From Lamellibrachia columna (taxonomy: Eukaryota; Annelida; Polychaeta; Sabellida; Siboglinidae), in the NCBI GenBank assembly GCA_963662155.1, contig OY759261.1, positions 34,363,522 to 34,427,521 on the forward strand: a stretch of 64,000 nt of DNA, written 5' to 3'. The notes under the pieces are model-generated. The model worked only from the letters and a program-made list of their open reading frames with translations. It ran no database searches and had not been told where the DNA came from. The translations under genes were made by a program, and so were the position numbers. Positions 56,091-64,000 of the stretch are shown here, one piece after another. Each line of letters begins with the position of its first letter. Within the stretch, counting starts at the first letter, position 1.

Positions 56091-56415
56091 AAAACGCAAC
56101 GACCAAAATGTTGTCACTCTTCCACTCGGTCACTCGGCCACTCAGTCATCCGTTCGTTCATTCAATCAATCGGACCGCAGGACACTGAGCGTCTAAATCA
56201 TTGGCATCAACACTTCGTGTGAAAAGAGAACACCGAAAGCAAAATGTATTTGTGATGTTTTAGTTGGGTTACAACCGGACAAGTTTAATCAAAACAATTC
56301 CCATGTTATTAGATGTATTCGTGAGAGAATCAATATTCGGTAAGCAGTATAATTATTGTTATGGCATCTAAGCGCACTGTTGACCTATATAACAACGGTC
56401 GTAAATGACGGTTCT

Positions 56416-57056
56416 CTAGCGGCAACTTCCACTGATCTGCAAGCGTCTATTGCAGCAAGCGCTGAAACGCTTATCGTAGGCCGCGTTACCGCAACAGGCG
56501 ATGTATTTCGACTTCAATTGTAGTCTTCCTCCGCAACACAAGTAGGTCAAATAATTGTAGGCCATGGTACCGCAACATAATTTGTGATTGCCCTTAAGTT
56601 GAAGTGTTCCGGCGCAGCACATTTTCGAGCGACTATTGTAGGCCTTGATACCGCAGCATGCGTTGTTATTGAACTTGGGTTGAGTTATTCTGGCACAGCA
56701 CATGCTGAGGCGATTATTGTAGGACATGGTACCGCAACATGCGTTGTTATTGAACTTGAATTGAAGTGTTCCGGCGCAGCACATTGTGAAGCGACTATTG
56801 TAGGCCCTGGTACCGCAACATGCGTTGTTATTGCCCTTGGATTGAATATTTCTGGCGCAGCACATGTTGAGGCGATTATTGTAGGCCATGGTACCGCAAC
56901 ATGCGTTGTTATTGCCCTTGAGTTGAACTGTTCCGGCGCAGCACATTATGGAGCGACTATTATAGGCTACGGTACCGCAACATGCGTTGTTATTGCCCTT
57001 GAATTGAAGATTTCCGGCGCAGCAAATGTGGATATGTCGATGGTAATTGCCACAAC
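56416..57056 (-). CDS. Galaxin-like dicysteine repeat exon (terminal)
   Basis: After the acceptor GTGTTTTCAG (phase 1) the exon runs 213 codons to TAG at 56416. It encodes about seven repeats of 27 residues in which CC dipeptides alternate 13-14 residues apart: CCAGNLQFKGNNNA then CCGTVAYNSRSIM. There are 15 CC pairs. This spacing, with the CCG...YN...CC pattern, is that of galaxins, secreted proteins first found in coral skeleton and also known from molluscs and other animals. Roles in biomineral matrix or host-microbe interplay are known for some members; the role here is inference. The DNA repeats are about 81 bp and similar enough to point to recent homogenisation. The plus-strand open frame (56584-57060) is a shadow. 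Confidence 0.85.
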
Positions 57057-57129
57057 CTGAAAACACACCATGGACAAATGTGACACGTAAACAAACATAC
57101 TTAGATTGTCTCATTTCAGTTGCAAGCAT

Positions 57130-58370
57130 CCTCGCAAGGCAGGCCCTGCTGAGTACGCGAGAACCCCCGGCAGATATACCTGTTGAAATATGGATTTTTT
57201 CAGTTGCTGTGTAAAAACTCCATTCTCGACTGATTTATCATCTCGCAAATCAGGTTCGTTTATGTCCAAACATGTAGTCTGTGAATAATTTACGTAACAT
57301 CTGCAGTCGACTAAAAAACTGCCAATTAAATCATATAAAGAATTTACTTTAGTCGTAATGTGTGGTAAGGCTCAAAATAGTGGATATATAAAATGGTAAA
57401 CACTGTGCGGGTCAATGCCAATCATGGGCGTGACTTCCATCGTGATTCCCATCCTCTCGCCGATCACATGACAAAGATACGAAATTTCGCTAAGGGTGAA
57501 ATTATTTTTTTTAGTTTTTAGCTTTTCCGTTGTTTCACTTGATTTAATGTTTGACCAAACATTATGTAATGTCATAGTTTGTTTGATGATTCCACACACA
57601 AAAACTGCATACAAATGTTCGACTAACGAGTTGGCATGTTGCAGTGGATACTAGGTAGTTTTTTTTTTCTTCGGAAAGTGGATTTAAAATGAGACTAGAG
57701 AAAAATCGATTTGGCGATGGACATTTAATCGTAGAGATTACGAGTTTCCGTATGCAGGCCTACATACGGGAATTAAACTTTATTTTGGTTGTGGAACCGT
57801 CGGTGGTCGGACGGGTAATTATTGGCATTTCCTTGAAACGCACACACGGCATGGGATATAAACGGACAATTCCACATTTCAACAGATTTATCTGCCAGAA
57901 GAATCATAGTACTTCTACATAGTACTTCTACCGCTCCTGGCTCACGAGGGTGGATGCAATTAGATCGTTTCCATATAAAATATATAAATTTATATTGACA
58001 CATTTTAGGCGCCATTGAAATTATACTGATGACCACATAGCTAACTTGAATATGCAAGTGTTCCATGTTATGCCAAGCTGATGTGTCTGTTGAATGAAAC
58101 CTACACCATATGGTCAACAATGACACGAACAACATGCACACATTTCAATATATATTAGATGATGTGATCACAACTTGTGTTGGATAAAGGAGAGTCAACA
58201 GTTCCCACTTGGCAACCGGCATTGTTCATAGACATTGAATGACCCAACTGTTCCATGTGGTCCGTATGCTTTAGAAATCGAACTCTGTTTTACGCAGTAT
58301 TTCGGACAACGGCTGTTTACTTGGGCGATTGTTACGTACACTCGTTGGATTGTGAAAATGGTTCATATAA
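57130..58370. other. Intron of the galaxin-like gene
   Basis: It holds sequence related to 33690-33990 (at 57210-57360) and to 24240-24470 (at 57390-57665), and a block (58040-58190) related to 63540-63700. No further exon was recognised. Confidence 0.5.
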
Positions 58371-58383
58371 CTGAGATGACTAC

Positions 58384-58496
58384 CTGTTGATCCACCGATA
58401 CGGCGATTTCTTTCCAAACCCGAAGCGTCGCTTTCATCAACGAAGAGAGTGGCGACGACAAGGCTGATAAGCAGTACGTACGTCAGCTTGCACCAC
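58384..58496 (-). CDS. Signal-peptide exon of the galaxin-like gene
   Basis: Between an acceptor CTTACTAG (58497) and a donor ATCAACAG|GTAGTC (58384) the frame reads WCKLTYVLLISLVVATLFVD, then ESDASGLERNRRIGGST. That is a hydrophobic signal segment followed by a basic stretch that could be a processing site. It leaves one G, matching the phase-1 start of the galaxin exon at 57056. No Met is in frame, so the start codon must lie in an exon above 58.5 kb. The acceptor sits about 15 bp from the (ATT)n tail of a retroelement. Confidence 0.65.
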
Positions 58497-58511
58497 CTAG
58501 TAAGACATTTG

Positions 58512-58590
58512 ATAATAATAATAATAAATTTAGCGCGCCATCCAAATAATTTTTCTGGGGCGCTCTACAATGGAGTATACATTATGAATA
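58512..58590 (-). mobile_element. 3' tail of a LINE or SINE with (ATT)n end
   Basis: On the minus strand, CATTGTAGAGCGCCCCAG, then GGCGCGCTAAATTTATTATTATTATTATC. The GCGC-CTAAAT(TTATT)n ending is a common retroelement tail in marine invertebrates. The upstream extent is not clear. Confidence 0.55.
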
Positions 58591-58707
58591 AAATCACACG
58601 CATTAAAACCACTAATGTATAAAAATATACAATTATTTCTAGCGATACAGTAACTTATATTGTTTATATCATTATTTAAAATTAATTATCATAAAGCTAT
58701 ACTATAG

Positions 58708-58709
<2 letters not shown>

Positions 58710-58776
<67 letters not shown>
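58710..58776. repeat. (TA)n microsatellite
   Basis: Pure TA tract, followed by a short (GGTTAA)n-like run to about 58800. Confidence 0.95.
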
Positions 58777-58781
<5 letters not shown>

Positions 58782-58799
58782 GGTTAAGGTTAAGGTTAC

Positions 58800-59420
58800 A
58801 ATGGTTAACATTCTATATTACCATTTAAAGGTGCATCTTGATTATGCATAATAACGATGACACCTCTGGTACTGTTAATTTAGCAAGGACATTTCAGTCA
58901 TTATGTATTATTTCATGGAATGGTCAAATAGCATATACGCACCAGAATGTAGAAATATGTTATGGCAACAGGTTCACATTTTTTTTCAAAACTTAATTAT
59001 AAAGTAGCCTAGCTAGAGAACACAAAGAAACGGTAATAAGATAAAATTGTGTATTACAGAAAAGAAAGTATTAAATCTCACAGAGGATCTTACACGAATT
59101 TAACATACTATCTACAGATTCTGTAAATGTGTGAGTATATTAAAAATTGCAATCGCCAATTTACTTTGGATGGCAATAATGTTAAATATTTCGCCATCAC
59201 TTGCATACCAAGAACATTTATTTTGTTGGTCACCATATCAACGGATAAGCAGAATGGAGCGTTTCTGATCTCGTCCTTACGTTTTCCATTTCCTTATCAT
59301 TGCTGTAGTAAAGAAAGATAGTCGAGAAATGTTATGAGGAGTATGATCCCGTTTAAAAATCTGAACGTCTGAAGAACACTTCGTAGACACACGCTTGGGA
59401 AGTACTTCAACGAAAGCACC
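58800..59420. other. No gene seen
   Basis: AT-rich sequence; one 64-codon plus-strand frame at 59127 has no recognisable motif. Confidence 0.4.
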
Positions 59421-59424
59421 ACTT

Positions 59425-59790
59425 CAACGCCTGCGGCTATCATGTCAATTAATTCGTGGCTGCAAAGTCAGGCGTTAATATGCTCAAAGTAGTGTTGACG
59501 ACAATGATGATAATTATAACAATAATACATGAATTAACAAACATTAATAATAATGTAAACACTCGAAGACACATCACTGCGAGACTATCACTGACAATTG
59601 GCTGGGCTACAGGCTGTCTTTATAGTAGAAATGATGCCGGGGGGGGAGAGGGCGGCAATGATTCATGGCCCACATCGTTTAAATTAAGCGGTGAACAATG
59701 CAACGTGCGTCCGAATCGATCGGTTTAAATTGTCTTCAAATAAATATATGTATTACTATATAATACATTGTTTATTTAAATACCTGGTAG
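59425..59790. repeat. Duplicated module M2 (partial)
   Basis: Corresponds to the first ~370 bp of M1 (53345-53740). Includes GACAATTGGCTGGGCTACAGGC and a G-run (GGGGGGGGAGAGGG). Confidence 0.8.
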
Positions 59791-59799
59791 GCTATATTT

Positions 59800-60890
59800 A
59801 GCAATGCAAATAAAAAATGAATTAATACACATTATTAATTAATTAATAATATAAACACACTGTATCCGTTTACACATTAGTCAATCTACTTACATCATTG
59901 ATGTTTTCTGGCGTCTACGACAAGGATACTTCACTGCGAGACTATCACTGACAATTGGCTGGGCTACAGGCTGCCTTTATAGTAGAAATGATGCCGGGGG
60001 GGGGGGGGCGGCAATGATTCATGGGTGCACATCGCTTAAATCAAGCGGCGAACACAGCAACGTGCGACCGAATCGATAGGTTTAAATGGTCTTCAAAGAT
60101 ATGTATGTATTATTGTATAAGACATTGTTTATTTTTATACATGATAAGCTACATTTAGCAATGCAAACTGTGTATATTTTCTTACATAACGTGTTCACTG
60201 TTCGGCATGTCACAACAACTGGCAGTCAACCAACAGCTCACCAACACAAAAGACGTCCTTGATCAACGGGTCACGAGGACACATGGAAGTTGGAACCACG
60301 TAAACAACCTTTGTGAGATTCAGTGAACCCTTGGGGTGGGGTCGTATGATCCGGGTCACGGTGCCCAGGAATGAACTAATCAAAGTAAACGAGGGAGGCT
60401 AGGAGTGGTTTATTGAAGAAAACTGTTTCACTTATTTAAATTATAGTTGCATTTTGAGCGTTTTCGAAAATAACTAATATACGGATTTACTTTCATGATT
60501 AATTATAATTTACCGTTTGTTATTTTCCTTTTCATCTTTTCTTAGTCCTCATAAATTATGCTGGCAAAAGTGATATAATATTTTAGGGAACATGTTAGAC
60601 AGTAAAGGCATATTCATGGCACGTGATATCAAATAACACACACAAATCAGAATAGAACGCTTCAATCAATAGTTCCTCATCAGCTCGACATATGGCATGG
60701 TTGTGAGTCTACACACTTGACTTGATCCGTGACTATGTATAGTACGTATCGACCCCACACAAGAGTTCTGTGTGAAAGGTGGAATTATAAGCTTTGATGG
60801 GTTTGGCTCTTTTACGAAACACCTACAAAACACCTTCATATAATGGGGACTAATGTACGTTTGTATGTAATGTAAGAGTGATTGCTTTGA
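59800..60890. repeat. Duplicated module M3
   Basis: Corresponds to M1 from about 53500 to 54670, directly next to M2 as a tandem duplication. Contains a G10 run near 59997. Confidence 0.82.
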
Positions 60891-61119
60891 CGTCATGAAC
60901 CGTTTAGCCTTTAGCCAGTAGCGACCCTTTTAAATACTAGCTGAATGTCGTTTATCAAAGTGACTAGCTTGCGCTTTCACCATGCCAACAATTGTCGGTT
61001 GTGTAGAACGCAACATTAAAATATCTACTCCCGGTCCATATGCTTACAAGTCATTGCTTTTATAAATACAAAGCCCTTTTTGCACATTTTCCCTATCGCC
61101 AGAAAATGTATTTATACCT

Positions 61120-61418
61120 GCATATACCGAGGATGCCGACGAAGACGCCAAGGACACCGAGGACGCAGAAGACGCCGACGACACTAAGGATACCGAGGAA
61201 ACCGATGACACCGAGGACGTAGAGGACGCCAAAAACGCCGAAGACGCCGAGGATTCCGAGGAAGCCGAAGACGCCGAGGAAACCGAGGGTACCGAGGACA
61301 TTGAGGACGCCGAAGACACCGAGGACGCCGAGGACACCGAGGACACCGAGGACACCTAGGACGCCGAGGACACCTAGGACACCGAGGACACCGAAGACAA
61401 CGAGGACGGACGAACATG
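61120..61418. repeat. 9-bp-based minisatellite (GAGGACACC)n
   Basis: About 30 units of GAGGAC(A/G)CC or GAAGACGCC, often grouped in 27-bp sets. All frames are open or nearly so, in both directions (Ser/Val-rich, Leu/Gly/Val-rich, Arg/Pro/Cys-rich). These are by-products of a repeat whose unit length is a multiple of three. Confidence 0.88.
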
Positions 61419-61429
61419 ACCTCACTGGT

Positions 61430-62230
61430 CTTTGTTCTTCAGACAACTAGGTTGACCTACCTCATCAACAAACTCAACAACGTATAAGATCGTTGATAGA
61501 GAACCTTAGAATAGTATCCGAAAGCGCCAGAAAGTTATCAGAACTTCATACAAGTAATCCAAACTACAGTCAACGGCCTTGCTCATTACAATATGGTGTA
61601 ATAATGTGTACATTATGTGCAGTGATACAAAACGTATATATTATTATTTTGGATTTGTGTGTAATAAAAAATGTTTGCACATGTAATAAACAGTATTCAG
61701 TACACCATTGATATAATACAAATGTGGACATGTGAGAGCAGTGCATTGATATACATCATGTTCAGTTCCACAGTTCTGTGTTCGTGTTTTCCAGACAAAC
61801 ACCGACCGACTGACACCTGACATGACTAAGCCATGAGTGTAAGGACACCTTGACGTGTTGTTGTTGTTGACAACTTTAGAGCTCGCATAAACAACGTTCT
61901 GCGAAAGCTGCTCATGAGCTGTGTATCATACTGACTGGCTAGCATCAACTACCAAAGGACAAACGACCAACTATATTTCAGACAACCTATGTTCAAGTAC
62001 TATGATATGCTAACGTTCCATATAATAAACCAATAGGCAGGTCACAGTCATACGTCAACAAATATACATTTAATAGAGGAGCGGACAGAAACACGCCGTA
62101 ACAAAAGCACGACAGCCGTATTTATAATAGAGGCTATCCCAAAATGAATCCACCACTATTTTAAATGCCATAAGGCGAATATGTCTTAATGCAAAAAACC
62201 TTGTCAGTGCCGGTAGTGTCATTCAGAAGC
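61430..62230. other. Intergenic, no gene seen
   Basis: No exon or repeat recognised beyond short chance frames. Confidence 0.4.
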
Positions 62231-62243
62231 GACCATGTCTCAC

Positions 62244-62444
62244 CAGTGTAAAATCTGCTTTGCAATAACTGTACACAAAACGTTCCGCACGTTCCTGCTT
62301 TGGTCTGAGGGCGCACAAGAGTTCACAGTGCAGGGCGTCATGGGTGGATTTCACCGCCTTCTCTATTGTGTGAATGTTGCACTGGCCACCGTGCACACAG
62401 ACAAGACCCATAATGTGTTTGTTACACGTGGGGTCTTCGTTGCA
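62244..62444 (-). CDS. Orphan cysteine-rich exon (67 codons), family not recognised
   Basis: A good acceptor (TACTTTCTAATGCAG) and donor (ACACTG|GTGAGA) enclose 67 phase-0 codons with seven cysteines: CNEDPTCNKHIMGLVCVHGG, QCNIHTIEK, HDALHCELLCALRP, then FVYSYCKADFTL. The spacing suggests a disulfide-bonded extracellular domain. The C..DP.C pattern faintly recalls GDNF-receptor/GAS1-type helical domains, but that is a guess. No adjoining exon was found in the window, so the gene probably continues outside it or is a fragment. Confidence 0.45.
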
Positions 62445-62599
62445 CTGCATTAGAAAGTATTCGTACAATATTTCCACACACAGCTCGGATTGGGGATTAG
62501 TCCAAGAATGGGGCATTAAGCCTATTACATAGTTTGCCTGTGTCCATTCAATGTCTCTCTAAAATGTTTAAACTTTTAAGTGATTTTCGATGGGCCGTC

Positions 62600-62960
62600 A
62601 ATTAAATAAATAATATCGATATGATACTTTTCGTGGTGCATGACACCGAGTAATAACCACTAAATACGAATAATTATCAATCGAAACAGAGCGATTCAAT
62701 GCATAGTTCCCGACCACCTCGACAGATGGCGTTTTTGTCAGTCTTTATACTTGAATTGACCCGTAAACACGTCCTCTACAGAGTAGAGGACGTGTTTACG
62801 TGTTTACTTCCTCTACTCTGTAGAGGACGTGTCGACATCACACCACAACAGTCATTGTGAAATGCTGAATGGTGAGCTTTGACTGTCACACCTCTTTCAC
62901 GTGGCACCTGGGCATGTATTCATATAAGGGGGACTAGTCTATTTTCGTCCTTAAGTAAGA
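62600..62960. repeat. Third, diverged copy of the end of module M1/M3
   Basis: AACAGAGCGATTCAATGCATAGTTC, CACCTCGACAGATGGC, and TGAGCTTTGACTG follow the order seen at 54500-54690 and 60640-60800. It carries the unique hairpin insertion at 62762-62837. Confidence 0.7.
62762..62837. repeat. Perfect 18-bp inverted repeat and its echo
   Basis: CGTAAACACGTCCTCTAC (62762-62779), loop AGA, then its exact complement (62783-62800). Part of it is repeated again as CCTCTACTCTGTAGAGGACGTG at 62811-62832. The related copies at 54600 and 60740 have only the simple sequence CTNTGTATAGTACG there. Confidence 0.93.
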
Positions 62961-63124
62961 GCGATGGATTTAAAGTAATGACTGTACAGGTCGTATTTAC
63001 GTATTTTGACTTTGAGTCTGAAGTGACCGTTTTAAATATTGGGTGAATGTCGTTTATAATTTTCGCCAGCATGACACATGATGACGTTTCGCAATGACAA
63101 GATGCAATTTTAAAATACATAAAA

Positions 63125-63700
63125 TCTGGGCTTTTTTCAGCGTGTCGATCGGTCACTCGGGCACTAAGGCATTCTGCTAGCCAATAAATCCACAAGCCAT
63201 TGAGATTCTAAAGGATTGATGGCAGAAATTCGTGTGAAAAGAGAACACAAAAAGCAAGCTATATTTGTAAGACGTTTATACATTGATAATAAGAAACTAC
63301 TCGAAAAAGGTTGTTTTTAGCAGATATTTGGTATGTTGGATTATAATCGCCACGACCTGCAACACAAGCCACGAATAAATGAATGCATTATATAAAAAAA
63401 ACACCAAGTTTATCTAAGATCGCCTGCAAATACATCGTCTATATTATATCCATTTAATACATTTATACGGCCACCTTCCAGACGCTAATGCAATTATAAC
63501 TACAATGTATTTATAAAGACACAACACAGCATATGGACATGCAAGTGCCTTATGTTATGCAATGATTGCGGGGAAAACTACAACATTGCTCAACAATGCC
63601 TCGAAAACTAATACACATTTCAATATGTTAATGATTTTATCAGGGTTCGATTTGATCACGTCTTGTGTTTGATAACGGAGCAACTGAGTTTTAGCTCGAG
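63125..63700 (-). pseudogene. Decayed paralogue of the galaxin exon 2 region
   Basis: The block is collinear with 56100-57120 after loss of the repeat array. GTCACTCGG...GTGTGAAAAGAGAACAC (63150-63248) matches 56130-56233. ATAATCGCCACGACCTGCAACACAAGCCACG (about 63346) matches the start of the galaxin exon, with a CTTGTGTTGCAG acceptor and codons GRGDYNPTY in place of GCGNYHRHI. The block 63540-63700 matches intron DNA at 58040-58190. No CC repeats remain, so it cannot encode a galaxin. Confidence 0.5.
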
Positions 63701-64000
63701 TTTCTATTCTCCACGCAGTCCATTCTCGCATCAACGTGAACAATCGTATTAAAACAAAACGGTGCAAATAATATGTGTGGCTAAAATCAAACACACCCAA
63801 ACCCTACAGTCGGGTGAGGTTGGCTGGTGGAGCAAGGTGGACTGTGTGATTGGAAGGGAGTCTTTCTTTCAGTGGGGAGTAAATTCCTAGCTCTTATAAC
63901 TCTGGGATAGAAGGAATACTTATAATAACTACGAATAGTACTTCCAAAATTTAATGATTATAGAAGTAGCGTTTAATATGTACGCATTAGAAACCCAGTA

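Noticed and set aside
56584..57060. 158-codon plus-strand frame over the galaxin exon
   Set aside because: Shadow of the 81-bp repeats on the other strand; lacks the CC pattern and splice agreement that the minus strand shows.

Overview
The window is nuclear DNA from an animal, probably a marine lophotrochozoan and most likely a mollusc. This rests on phase-matched spliced exons with GT-AG borders, many non-LTR retrotransposon (LINE) relics, long (TA)n, (GA)n and (GTAT)n microsatellites, minisatellites, a hAT DNA transposon with an 8-bp target duplication, and gene families typical of such animals (galaxin-like dicysteine repeat protein, fucolectin-type secreted protein, stand-alone P2X7 C-terminal domain protein, class A GPCR). 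The phylum is inferred from content; no species is claimed. I see no bacterial genes, CRISPR array, rRNA or tRNA.

Layout. 1-1.24 kb: one copy of a segment (second copy 26.5-27.8 kb) carrying a decayed LINE reverse-transcriptase tail. 2.48-23.19 kb, minus strand: a four-exon gene for a secreted 291-residue protein with two fucolectin-like half-domains. All three exon junctions agree in phase, and the first intron is about 16 kb. That intron holds a LINE with a 32-copy 33-bp expansion inside its own reading frame (7.6-9.76 kb), an almost complete RTE-type LINE (9.8-12.86 kb), a degenerate AT-rich satellite (12.9-13.8 kb), a broken P2X7-C-domain gene (14.6-15.7 kb, plus strand) and a 2.2-kb hAT element containing a FLYWCH zinc-finger relic (18.05-20.26 kb).

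24-36 kb is intergenic: GC-rich repeats, three LINE RT fragments on the minus strand (28.75-29.34, 29.34-30.86, 32.2-32.65 kb), an AATTTT array, and an inverted duplicate of the last exon of the secreted gene with its microsatellite (34.9-35.9 kb). 36.83-40.9 kb is a long CR1/L2-like LINE on the minus strand with ORF1 (containing a 36/108-bp minisatellite), endonuclease and RT. 41-45 kb has little beyond small repeats.

45.0-47.6 kb, minus strand: a GPCR exon covering TM2 to TM7, and two further phase-0 exons of an unrecognised protein. 48-52 kb is a palindromic region: a 61-bp minisatellite, then inverted arms around a GA-rich array. 53-64 kb contains a galaxin-like gene (56.4-58.5 kb, minus) inside repeatedly duplicated flanking modules, one of which (62.6-63.7 kb) keeps a decayed galaxin-type exon and a perfect 18-bp hairpin. 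An isolated cysteine-rich exon lies at 62.24-62.44 kb.

The genes form no operon or pathway. The common theme is secreted or cell-surface proteins (lectin-like, galaxin-like, GPCR) in DNA shaped by retrotransposition, tandem amplification and inverted duplication. All calls are from reading the sequence; no similarity search was run, and family names rest on motifs.
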